Below are positions 1 to 10,190 of a stretch of 64,000 bases of DNA, one piece after another. Source of the stretch: Gymnopilus junonius (lineage: Eukaryota; Basidiomycota; Agaricomycetes; Agaricales; Galerinaceae). The position numbers were made by a program, and so were the translations under genes. The stretch covers positions 124,001-188,000 of the forward strand of contig JADNYJ010000023.1 of the NCBI GenBank assembly GCA_015501075.1. Direction: 5' to 3'. The first letter of the stretch is position 1, and each line of letters begins with the position of its first letter. The notes beneath the pieces are model-generated. The model was not told the DNA's origin and did no database searches. It saw only the letters and a program-made list of their open reading frames with translations.

Positions 1-813
1 ACTGGAACTCTTGCATGCCAGTGTCACCAAAGTGCTTGGAGAAAACATAAACTTGAACATAGCTGGTCAAGCTATGCTGGTATGCGACGGTTACTACAAA
101 GGCCTGAGGAAAATTTGCCATGGCAGCCTAGAACAGAAAGGTCCAACCAACCACATGATAATGATGATGATGATGAACCACCTCCTAGATCACACTATTT
201 CAATTCTTCAAGATTTTACTGTGTTGAAACTATTTGTGCACCATGTGGAGTGGTCATTGCATGGACCAAGTTTGATAAATCTGAATCACCAACTAAAATA
301 TTGAACTTCTTGAAATCTGTATATCCTACTCAAGATTCATGTCCAAATTATATTTGCATTGACAAGGCCTGCAAAGTACTTCAGACAAGTATTGCAAATC
401 GATCCTGGGATACATGGCAGCAAACTAGTTGCTTTATTGTTGATTCATACCACTATATCAACCACTGCACTACAGACTATTTGTGTTGCAAATGGTGTAA
501 TCCTGCTCCATTAGATGGATCAGCACCTAATTTGGTGAAAGTAGCCAAGAATAAAGAAGGGAATGACTATCTACAAAGAGCTTTTAATACTCAGGCATGT
601 GAGCAGCTAAATTCCTGGCTTGGTGGATTTGAAGGAATTTTAAAGCAGATGATGATTGGAAACTTCGATTGGCTTTTGCATACAATGCTTCTATATCACA
701 CTCAGCAAGTTATTAAAAAGCAAGCCAAGAAACAAAAACCAGTTCAGATCGAAGATCCAGATGAAGATGATGATGATAATGATGATAATCCAATTCAGTA
801 TTGGGATGACTGA
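1..813 (+). CDS. KDZ-transposon-associated cysteine-cluster protein, 3' part
   Basis: The frame is open from the left edge to a TGA at 811-813, so the start lies outside the window. It encodes about 270 residues. The N-terminal part visible here has CxC (ACQC). Later there is a spaced Cys/His cluster (ICAPC, then ICID, then SYHYINHCTTDYLCCKWC), followed by a segment FNTQACEQLNSWLGGFEG and an acidic tail. This order (Cys/His cluster, then a QACEQLN..WLGG motif) is what I know from proteins that accompany Kyakuja-Dileera-Zisupton transposons in agaricomycete genomes (the CxC5/CxC6-type families). Function is unknown; a role in DNA or zinc binding is inferred. No stop or frameshift is visible in this part. 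The family call is from memory of motifs, not from a search. Confidence 0.6.
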   Translation, partial: TGTLACQCHQSAWRKHKLEHSWSSYAGMRRLLQRPEENLPWQPRTERSNQPHDNDDDDEPPPRSHYFNSSRFYCVETICAPCGVVIAWTKFDKSESPTKILNFLKSVYPTQDSCPNYICIDKACKVLQTSIANRSWDTWQQTSCFIVDSYHYINHCTTDYLCCKWCNPAPLDGSAPNLVKVAKNKEGNDYLQRAFNTQACEQLNSWLGGFEGILKQMMIGNFDWLLHTMLLYHTQQVIKKQAKKQKPVQIEDPDEDDDDNDDNPIQYWDD

Positions 814-936
814 TAAATATTCAGCAAAAGAAGTATACCATAGTGTAATTTTAGGTGTTTGAAAGTCTAGGAAAAGAAGTGTACCATAGTGTAATTTGAT
901 ATGTTGTATTGTCAAATATAGTCTATGATATTCTAT

Positions 937-1135
937 TGGAGTCCAGGTGGAATCCACCTGGACTCCAGTCTGACCCATGGCTGATCTCTAGCCTTGAAGC
1001 AATATTAGTGGAGTCCACCGGAGTCTGGTGGACTCCAGGAGTTAGATAGCAAAATACTAACTGTGGTGTCATGAGCCAGCTGGACTCCAGTGGGATCCAT
1101 TGGAGTCAGTGGAGTCCACCCAGACTCTGTGGACC
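937..1135. repeat. Cluster of GGAGTCCA/TGGACTCC palindromes
   Basis: Two perfect hairpins stand close together. TGGAGTCCAGGTGG at 937-950 pairs with its complement at 954-967 around a 3-nt loop. TGGAGTCCACC at 1009-1019 pairs with 1027-1037. Further TGGACTCCA and GGAGTCCA copies follow to 1135. They lie between the KDZ-associated gene and the next gene and may be ends of a miniature element. Confidence 0.7.
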
Positions 1136-1248
1136 AGTGTAAAGTACTGTAAATTTGCTTGACTTTCTTATCCCACTCCTGCTCTGTGACATTTCCTGTC
1201 AGCCTTTTGCTTCCCCTGTTCTCTGCATTATTTTATTTTCCTGCTCCT

Positions 1249-3293
1249 ATGGCTTCTTGCTCTACCTCTGTTTCCTCGCAGGCTCCTGCAGAGTCTTTTT
1301 CAAACTTTGCAAATTGCCTTGACTGCTACGAATTCCTGCATCCAGCCTGGGAACAGCTATGTCTCATCATGGAAAACCCAGAGGCCATCACAGACCTGTC
1401 CTCAGCCCAGGCCTATGATGTTTTGGTGGAGCAATGTGCTCTAATGGTAAGGGTTATTGTTTAATTATTTGAATTGCATGCTAAACTGATATTGTTCCTA
1501 GGTTTATGCCCATGCCATACTTGTCTTAATCCCCCCTTTACTGGTTCTGATGACATCAAGGCATTCCGGCAATATCACCACCTCATATATCAGAGGTTGA
1601 ACACTTTTGCATACAATTGGCTGGGCGATCCAGATTGGATTACCAACTTTGGAGTGGTACATTTTTCTTTTAGCTTGCCAATTTTGGCTTTAGATTTTTA
1701 TCTTATTTTGTTAACTTAATAGTTACCCCTGGATATGTCCTATGAATTTCCTCCTGCAGACCCCAACAGCATCCCTTTGACTGATGAGATTTTGGCCAAG
1801 GCACAGGCCCTTTGTGCTGTGGAGCTGGCCAGGGAAGAGGCCAACCGCCTAGGTAAGTAGTCTTTATTTGGCCCCAGGGTTCCTTCACGCTAATGCAGCT
1901 GTTTTATTTTTAGCCATGGAAGCACCTCCATCACCTCCAGTGGCATCTCAAACTCGAAGGTCTGCTCAGCCCTCCTCATCAACACCTGCACCTCTGCTTG
2001 CTGACTTAGATGGTAAGTCTTTACTTTATCATGCATCCTCTTTCATCATATAGTTGTATTTGTTTCTTGAGCTTACCAGTTCATGGTCTTTTTGTTCATT
2101 TATTATTTAGCACTCAATGATGCTAACTTGCTTACAATAGCATCAACTCCTTCCCGGGACCCATCTCCTTTTTGTCCAGTGCACACAGCCAAATGCAATG
2201 CAATTGCTACCTCATGTGAGGGCTCAAAGGCGAAAAAAGCCAAGGTGGTTCATACTAACACTAAGGCCAAGACTCCAGCCTTACTTTTAGAGGCTATGGA
2301 GTCTATCCACCACCATCTTCCTCCTGAAATTTGTAGCCAGGAAGTAGTACCATGGATCACCACTAAGCAGGCCTCTATATGGTGTGCTGAAGTTGCTGGG
2401 CCCATACATCCCTTCCTTTTCACACTATTATTTTACTGACCTGACTTCTTTTTATTTTATTAGGTAGGTACCATTTGCATTCAGTGCTGGTTTGCCATGA
2501 CTGTGCACAAGTGCTCTTTTGAGTCTTTTGACAAGCCCTGTGGGCCTTGTGATCATTGCTGCAGAGCCCATTGCTCCTTTATTTCTCTTCCTGAGGAGCA
2601 TGCTAATCTCAGGGAGATCAGCCATTCAGTGGGCTGACACTCCTTATCAGGTGCATGGACTTCTTGTTTTAATTTATTTTATCTTTTTACTAATAACCTT
2701 CTTTCCTAGCCCTTCAAGGAATGCTGGACCAGGTCCAGTTTTTGTCACATAACCACTTCCTACTGGCTCTCCAGGCTGAGGAAGTAGGTAATCATGCACA
2801 GTCTATTGCTGACCAGGCCCTTGCCCTGGTCAAGGACATCATGGAGGAAGATTTCAAGGGATCAGCCATCCACGCTATTCTCTCCTCAGAAGAGTGCCTG
2901 GCTTTGGTGAAGGAACATTTTAGCATGCTACAGCTGCCCCTGACACCTCAGTCTCAGCTTACTTGTTTGGACCAGCTGATTTTTCAGCTTGAGCCCAAAT
3001 TTACCATGGTAATTTCAACAGCTGGGCTCAACTTTGCCCACCTTTCCTCTTTTGATCTTGAGTCCTTACTGATGGATCTGCTGGCCAACACCTCTTTGCT
3101 GATCAATGATGAGGCTGAAGAAACCAAGGGCTCTGGGAGCTATAGTGAAGAAACTGAGTCTACTGGTAGTGAGGACAGTTCTTCTGATGAGGATGACCCC
3201 ATCCAGTGGTTTATCAAGTCTGGAGTCAAATGCCAGCTCGCTCATCAAGATCTGGATGCTCAGGATGAAGAAATGGAAACTGATGAGGACTGA
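1249..3293 (+). CDS. Multi-exon protein of unknown function with a cysteine cluster
   Basis: I do not recognise this gene by name. The first exon starts at ATG 1249 and ends at a GTAAGG donor (1447). Later exons hold, in order, a segment with NPPFTGSDDIKAF and WLGDPDWITNFGV, a segment with PNSIPLTDEILAKAQAL, a Ser/Pro-rich segment from about 1914, a Lys-rich basic segment (about 2150-2400), a cysteine cluster near 2470-2600 (CIQCW..KCSF..KPCGPCDHCCRAHC), and a last exon from about 2711 ending in a long acidic tail with stop TGA at 3291. Introns have GT..AG ends. The second exon reads cleanly only in a frame one base off from the first, and there is another frame break near 2625, so the gene is broken or the assembly has indels. 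The position among transposons suggests a transposon-linked family. Function is not inferred beyond possible zinc binding. Confidence 0.5.
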
Positions 3294-4078
3294 GCATCCT
3301 TTCCATGCTAAACACCATGGGCCCTCATTTCATTGGTATGTGTATTTTATTATCTTACTGAGTCCTGTTATTGACTTGTTGCTTTATTGTTTTTCAGTCT
3401 ATATTTTTATCACACTGTTTTATTCTGGGGACAAGAGATATTTGCTTTTTAATATCTCATCATCATCTCTTGTCCCCATACTTAATATCTTGTAGCCCTA
3501 CTCTATGTATGTAGTAGTGGCTGTTTTTGTTATTTAATTGACTTTGCCTGAGCTTCAACAGCTCAGGCACATTATCTTGTGCCATTTTATTGATTCTTGC
3601 ACCCCATTGTTTTTAAGTACCTAAGCCAGGTTACTGCACTAAGAATAGCATGCATATATTATTAGACCTCATCTTCTTAGTAGGTGTTTAAGTCTTTTAT
3701 TTTTATGGGCTTAGTTTCATCTTGTCCGAGTTTTGTGTCTAACTGGTTATTTCTTGGGCTTTTTCTTTTTGTTCAAGTCCCCCTCCCCCACACTTGAAAT
3801 ATTGACTGTCCCCAGTCAATTTCATGTAATAGAGCAGCAGGGTGGTCAGGAACAAAAATAGCATGCAAAATGCAAAGGTGATCAATTTAGTCAAATCTGC
3901 TTTGGTCACACCAGTTTTTTCCACAGTGAAAATTTCTAGCTCATGGATGGAGCAAGCCAGAGAATAAAAGGTAGGGACCTTTCCTCTGGGACCCTGCCTT
4001 CACACCTGTTGGCATTTTTGACTACTCCACCCAAGGACTCCAGCCATATCCCTCCTCCTTCAACTGCATTCCATTCAC
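3294..4078. other. Gene-free spacer with two strong hairpins
   Basis: No supported gene is seen. A 13-bp perfect inverted repeat (GGGGACAAGAGAT at 3427-3439, complement at 3465-3477) is followed by a 10-bp one (TGCCTGAGCT at 3545-3554, complement at 3560-3569). The rest is T-rich and C/T-rich. Confidence 0.6.
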
Positions 4079-5445
4079 ATGTCTACATCTCTTATGTTGC
4101 TGCCCTCCATGGCCAATGTAGAGCACTATTCTGATGCTGTTACAGGCCTCCATGAAATAGAGAGTGCCATAGCCATGGTGCCAGATTTTTGCATGCCAGC
4201 TCAGGTCCTGATGAAGTTAGATGCTGTCCTAGGGATTGTAGTATGTGGTATTTAATGTTGCATTGGATAGTGTGCTAAATTGAGCCCACTAGCTTCCCTG
4301 GAAGTGTGAGTTTCCTCAGCTTTGTCAGGAAGAAGGGGCTGTATGAGTTTTGCATCTTGTGTAGTCCTTATTTCACAAATTGTGTGAGTGAGTGCCTACT
4401 TAGACCCTGCAATTTCCTCCAGTGTATAAGGACCTGTCTACCCTTATCAAATGGGTTGAAGACCACAAGAAGGCTCCCGCTACCAGGACAGCCACCCCTC
4501 TTAAAGAGAAAGCTCCCTCAGTCAAGTGTAAAGTGGTAAGTTATTGTATCATATTTTTCCATGCCAATTTAATTGACTCCATAGAAACCTCATTCTTATA
4601 AATCTAAGGAGACTATCTCTGACAGTGATGAGCCTGAGGTTAGCCACAAAAAGCAAGCTCCTGCCATAGAGTCTGATGACAATGGCATGGTTGTGGCTAC
4701 TAAGGAGTTGTCCCTCTCCTCGTCTGACAGCATGGTCAGTGGGCCTAGCACTGTGAGCTGACTATTATTCTTATGGCTCTAGCATGGTAAAGTCACTGAT
4801 TCCCATGTATCAGGTGAGTGCTGCTTTGAATTCTGGTGCCCCCAGTGCTGCAGTTGTCAAGTTGCCTCCCACAGGTCCATGCAGCAACACCATCATATTG
4901 GCTTCCAAGAAGGATAAGTCACTCAGAGACAAAGGCAAAGACAAGCACAAAAAGGAGAAACTGGAGAAGCCTAGATGATCATCCAGTACCACGGTATGGC
5001 TTCCACCTTTTTGCATGCTAAATTCCATTGTCTGATGCTGGGTATCATTATCTTACAGCTATCCTGAGTTGAGGTACACTTTTTACCCTATGCTGAGGTA
5101 GAGCACATGGATGTTAATTCTCCCCAATATCTAAAGGTACTTGAGCTCAATGGTAAACATGAAGCCAAAGGTGTGCCCTGCACATCCTGCACTGGGATAC
5201 TGATAACTCATGAGCTTATCTCCTGCCAAGCTTCTGAGGCTAGCATGGCTCATGCCCATGCTTAGAGTCTTGACCTGCCAAGGAATCAATTCTCCAGTCG
5301 ACTCATGGTCTTTTGCGTGAGTGCCATCATCTCATTGACAAGATTGAGGATCATGACTTGAACATGCTGTACCATTACCATGCTTACAAGGCTGCCACTG
5401 CTGCTCTCCACTATTGGGAAGCCAGGCATGACTTTGGTACATTTT
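4079..5445 (+). pseudogene. Second multi-exon unknown protein, similar style to the 1249-3293 gene
   Basis: A start ATG at 4079 opens an exon with VEHYSDAVTGLHEIESA that ends at a GTATGT donor near 4246. Further coding pieces follow: KDLSTLIKWVEDHKKAPATR near 4430-4530 with a GTAAGT donor at 4536, an acidic/basic exon at about 4586-4761, a Lys-rich piece to 4977, then a piece with a GVPCTSCTGILITHE Cys pair near 5100-5265, and HLIDKIEDHDLNMLYHYHAY to about 5445. The pieces lie in different frames, with stops that I cannot bridge with confidence by introns, so the locus is probably decayed. The layout (short N-terminal exon, Ser/Lys-rich middle, Cys motif, helical end) resembles its left neighbour. 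I do not recognise a function. Confidence 0.4.
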
Positions 5446-5689
5446 GATGGCCATTTTATTAAAGTCCAGTTGTCACTTGTACTGACTAGATATCTTTATT
5501 GGTTATGACAGAGCTGCTTTCTGCTTCTATCACATAGAGTGCTCCTAAACCTTTCAAAACACCTGAGTGTCAATGAGGTTTTTTGGTAGACAGGGACTTC
5601 ATTACTTGTGGTTCATCATAGTGTAGTGTAGCATTATTCCATACTATGCCCCTGCCCTACTTTTCCTTGAATCGAGCTTTATTATTGGT

Positions 5690-7373
5690 GCGCTAATTGC
5701 TTAGTCTGGTTCTAAATCAGAATTGTCCTCCAACTGAGGCTGAATAGGCACTTTGTCAAACCAGATATCTTTTCCTAAGGCCACCTCTGTATCTTGTGGG
5801 TCCTCAGAGTCCAAGACCTTTCATAGTCCTTCTGAAGTTATTCCCAAAAGCTCCAGAATGTTATCAGGTAGATCTATCTTTTTGCACACAAAATAGGGTA
5901 CTACTTGAAAAAATGCTGCAATTTTATTTTGTAGCAGTGACCCATCCATTTTGGTGACTACATATGAACCCCCTTTTGTTCATCTAATGACAATCATGGG
6001 TCCTGAATAGTGAGCTTTCATTTTGCAGCCAAGACTTGATTCTACTGAGCTATTTCAGATTAATATCAGACTACCTGGCTTGAAATCATAGTCTTTAATG
6101 ACTGCTTTATGGTCTTGCTCATATTTCAATAGGCAAGCTAACTTATCTTTGCTGACCCATGTTTGCATGTCATCAATGTATTGAGCATGCTTAGACAATG
6201 CTTTAGCACAGAATCCAATCAGTTCTTCTCTAGTGAGAATTATCATAGTGCTTTCCATATTTTCTGCAGTGATCTTCTGGGTAGGGCAACTCCTTACTTT
6301 CCCCAGTTAAGGCACCCACTACTGGATTTAATAATATGCTGATGGTCCTGATGGTCTCTGGAGGGATGTCTTTTGTTGACAGGACATTCCATGCACAGCA
6401 TACCTTGGTGTTGGTGTCCATCCATGCTATTTCCAATTCATCTCAGAAATCATCCAAGGACATGGCTTTTACACTTTTATAGTACCCACCTCTCATGTCA
6501 ATGATGTTAACAAATTTACTGAGGAGTATTGGCTTCCAAGGAATATCTGGATCTGCCAGAATTAGCTCTGGGGCTCCCCCAGTTGCTTCATCACTTTCCT
6601 CGCAATCTTTGTATTCATCATCCCCAGGATAAACTGGTCTGTGCAATAATCCATCTGGTCCAAATGTCCTCCCTGCATAGTGGCATAGGGTGAAGTGGAA
6701 CATTTTGATATTTTCAATCCACTGGTTTATAGTCATGTTTGGCATGAGGTCAGGATTTCACAACATCCCAATAATATAGGATGCATCCATCTCGACTATC
6801 AGTTTTCTGCATCCTATTAACCAGTGTTTACTCACATCTAGCACTCTCATTAATCCAAATAATTCACACTTTGGCTGGGAGAACCATGCTTCATGCTCAT
6901 TGAGCAGGATAGAGGCAAAATGCACATAATACCTCTTCTTTGGGTCATCTTTATCTTCCTGATAGATGTAAAAGCCTACAGCTTTCCAGGAAGTGTCCAC
7001 TGCTAATAACATAGCTCCCTGAGTTTCATAATCTATTGGTCAGAGTGCATCTACACAGAAAAGACCATTTTTCAATTCCTGCATGCTCTGCTCTTGTTCA
7101 GGCCCCCACTCCCAAGGTGTATTATTTTTAAAGAGTTTATTTAAATGGAAGGCCCATATACTATAATTGGTTTAAAGGGCCATAAACCAGTGAAGGTTCC
7201 GAGAAAAGCACACAAATCACTAACATCTTTACATGGTCCCCAGTTGGTAATGACTTTAACTCACTCTGTGGCAGGCTTTCTCCCTTCATAAGTGCAGCGA
7301 TGCATACCACCATTATTTTACTTGCACAAAGGATAGATTTATGCCCAGACAAAGTACCTCCACAGTACTTCAT
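5690..7373 (-). mobile_element. Decayed Ty3-type pol fragment
   Basis: Read on the minus strand from 7373 downward, pieces of a retrotransposon polyprotein appear in the expected order. First comes the end of the reverse transcriptase (KYCGGTLSGHKSILCASK, then in another frame CKDVSDLCAFLGT). Next is the RNase H start LAVDTSWKAVGFYIYQED (about 7012-6758) with KCELFGLMRVL. A connector with DPDIPWKP follows, and then a piece with WVSKDKLACLLKYEQDHKAV and DFKPGSLILI (about 6258-6055) that looks like the integrase tail. Frames change at least three times and much of the integrase core is missing. No LTRs flank it. It is a different family from the two full-length elements to its right. Ty3 assignment rests on motif order known from fungal elements. 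Confidence 0.65.
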
Positions 7374-7379
7374 CCTTTG

Positions 7380-8389
7380 TAATATTCAATTAACGTTCTG
7401 GAAATGTTCCTATACAAAATGTCTAATTTTTGGGTTTTCTGGTATGGTCCAGTACTTTCCAGTCCCCCTGGGATTCCCTGGGACTCTAGAGACTCTGAGC
7501 TTCTTAATATATAAAAATATTCTCTATGTAGTTTTTAAAGCCAGATATGCGATATAGCATCATTTTGAATCATAAAAAGATTAAAAAACACAATTTTTTT
7601 TAATAACATATAATAACACCCATACACCATAGTATCTGTAGTATAGATTTAGCTTTCTATTGTGTATTAAAGGTGCTTTACTGCTGTCAATCCTATTTAA
7701 CTTGATGTTTTTGATTTTTTCTGCATTTTATAAAATTTCCTATACCAAGATATCTGATAATACAAAAAATTTGGATATAATTACTTAGAGCATTAGAAAC
7801 ATAGGAGGTTCATCCAAAAAAGGTGATAATTTCTCTTTTTGGATCACTTTATTACTTTTTTATACTTAGAATTATATATCACCTTAATTAAGACTGAAAA
7901 GACTATAATTTGATTAGAAGTTATAACATTCCCCCTCAGTCCCAGGGACCAGTCCCCAGGACTGATGTTGATCCCAGGGGAAATTGACCTAGGGAATAAG
8001 TAAATTTTTAGCAAAGCAATCTAAGCTCATTTTCTATGGTTTTAAAATGTACTTGTGTTTTTGAGAATCCCCAAAACTATAGGGGAATCCCCAGGAATCC
8101 CTAGGGAATCACAGGGGAATCGATAAGACCTCCTCTTGATAGTTAATACTCAAGTATATTATTAGATCCATTTAGATCTTTGGTAACCTTCATTATAGGC
8201 ACCTCTGAGCTTACTGAATAGACCTAGTCCCAGGTCATTACTCAGTTACTACCATCGCACTATTTGGTAGTAATTTCATAATAGACACTCTATCTTTAGT
8301 TGGCCAGTATGAGGTCATACTGCCTACCCTTAATACCCTTGCATTAAGTGTGTTATCTGGGATCATTAATGATATATTTAGCATGTAAA
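7380..8389. other. AT-rich gene-free stretch with CCCTGGGATTCC-type motifs
   Basis: No gene is supported. A CCCCCTGGGATTCCCTGGGACTC motif near 7464-7486 has a diverged inverted counterpart near 8070-8122 (GGGGAATCCCCAGGAATCC), and similar CCCAGGGACC motifs lie near 7932-7980. This could be a diverged foldback element of about 650 bp. The last five bases (GTAAA, 8385-8389) flank the LTR of E1. Confidence 0.4.
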
Positions 8390-8847
8390 TGTTATGACTC
8401 TCTTTTCTGTTATCTTATCACATGCCCCTCATTTTCTTTTCCTTATCATTTATTGAACGATTTACTATTTATAGTTTCTTCATGATCATCTTCGCTCGCG
8501 AGATGATCATTCTCTTTCTTACTTGTATGAGGACAATCTTTCTTTTCTGATCATCATCCCTTCTGCAGTACTCTATGATGATCATCCCCTTCTGATTCCC
8601 CTTGTTTCATCATTGTTTCATTATATTATTATCACACACAAATAAGTATATAAACAGTAGCTAGACTATGATGTACTTTAGCTTGTTCTTGAGAATATAC
8701 TCTCTTGTAACAACCGAGACAAACTTGAACCACTAAGGCAATCTTCTGTCGAAGACAATACCTTAGTGGACTTCATCGAACGACCTCTATGACTACTACG
8801 CCTGACCTTATCTTATCAGATTAGGTTCTGTCATCAATGTCATAACA
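8390..8847 (+). repeat. E1 5' LTR (subtype A)
   Basis: This is a 458-bp LTR whose ends form the inverted pair TGTTATGAC / GTCATAACA. It matches the LTR at 18737-19194 (reverse strand) almost base for base, but differs clearly from E1's own 3' LTR. Differences from its true sister are nearly all CpG transitions. Confidence 0.93.
8647..8690 (+). promoter_or_regulatory. LTR promoter: TATA box and inferred transcript start
   Basis: TATATAA stands at 8647-8653. AGCTTGTTCTT starts 33 nt downstream, at 8680. That 11-mer is the exact complement of the primer-binding site at 8849-8859, which suggests that the element RNA starts at or next to 8680. The same layout is present in the other LTRs. Confidence 0.6.
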
Positions 8848-8848
8848 A

Positions 8849-8859
8849 AAGAACAAGCT
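8849..8859 (+). other. Self-complementary primer-binding site
   Basis: AAGAACAAGCT starts one base after the LTR end. It does not begin with the TGG expected for a tRNA 3' CCA end. It is perfectly complementary to AGCTTGTTCTT inside the LTR (8680-8690), as in Tf1/sushi elements, where the 5' end of the mRNA folds back to prime reverse transcription. Confidence 0.7.
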
Positions 8860-8907
8860 CCCAACTCATTCAACACTTCTGCCTAGCAAGCATTATCCGC
8901 TGACATT

Positions 8908-10190
8908 ATGGCTCGAAGAAGAGGATGATTCGCTGCTAACTTTAGTGATGAAGAATTCTCTGACCCGAACACCGACTGAACCTCTGATGCAGGTGCATCT
9001 GACGAATATGAAACACCACCAGAAGGAGATGAATCTCCTTTAACCAGATCTACTTTCTTTGGATCTACCGTCCAAGAACCCGGTGTATTAAGACATGACT
9101 TTGAATCTTTGCTAGATACTCTACTCAGATCCCAACCCGTCTTTTACCCAACAAACGAACCCGAAATGCCAGAAGGAACTTCTGACACTGCCCCCATCAC
9201 TCCCACCTTCTCCAGAGACCGCTCCAAGGTCAAAACCTTCACCCAAGACTTGGGTGACTATTTCGAATTAAATGGCGACATTTACAACACCAATGCCAAG
9301 AAAATCGTTTCACCCTTGGACTTCTCAAAGGAGGAGAAGCAGAAGCCTGGAAGAAGGCTTGGAGAGAAGACCACACCGAAGAGGTAAAACGCTGCAGGCA
9401 TACCACCGGAGCATCACAAGAACTACAGTTCACCCTAGATTTCGAAAAGGCCTTTAATGAAGCCTTCAAACGACCAAGACAAAGGACAAGCATTCTTCGA
9501 ACTCCGAAACCTGAAGCAGGGAAAAGCTTCAGCTGCCGAACTGAACACCAAGTTCAATGAACTTGTCAAGACGCCAAGATTCCCACCAGGAATGAGAGCA
9601 TCTTGATGATTATTACATGAACACCTTAAACAATGGCTTCAAGAAAAATATGGGACTCGACATACTCCCAACCATGCTCACGCCTGGCAGGGAAGGCAGT
9701 CGAGTATGACACCCATCGAATAACCTAGCGCCCTCTTGGGTAAGACCACCACCCAGGCCCAAATGAATGAAAGACTTGGTGGGCTAATATAGCCAGAGGA
9801 AACCCCACCCCGCACTACCATGCCCGGTACCGAATGAACCACTGAGACCCAAATGCTATGGATGTTGACAAGATCGACGTCAAACCATGACCCAAGAAGA
9901 ACGAAGCGAGCTCATGAGAAAGGGGCTTTGCTTCCGATGCAAGAACCCGGGCACATCTCGAGAGATGCCCGAGAGGGCAAGAACAGGAGGAACCCTCCAC
10001 TGAAGAAGAATCCCCTCAAAGGGAAAGCCTCCATGTGCACATCAGGCCCTCATGCAGGACCTCACCAAGAAGAATGGAAGAAGTGTACGAAATGGGAGAC
10101 CAAGAGGGTTTTCAATAAGGAGATGCATGAGACCAACGTATGCAACTCCTTCCTTAGATATTTATTCTGTAGTCTCGGCTCGAATCGAAA
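8908..10190 (+). pseudogene. E1 gag remnant
   Basis: From ATG 8908 (MARRRG then TGA) a broken frame continues through segments such as FSDEEFSDPNTD, PGVLRHDFESLLDTLL and GDYFELNGDIYNTNAKKIV, then FTLDFEKAFNEAF. Near 9930-9975 is a zinc knuckle CFRCKNPG.., whose spacing is spoiled by single-base deletions relative to E2, where C-x2-C-x4-H-x4-C is intact. Several TGA codons and frame changes inactivate it. The expected role is the nucleocapsid/capsid protein that packages the element RNA. Compared with E2, this half of E1 is clearly diverged, in line with its subtype A origin. Confidence 0.7.
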
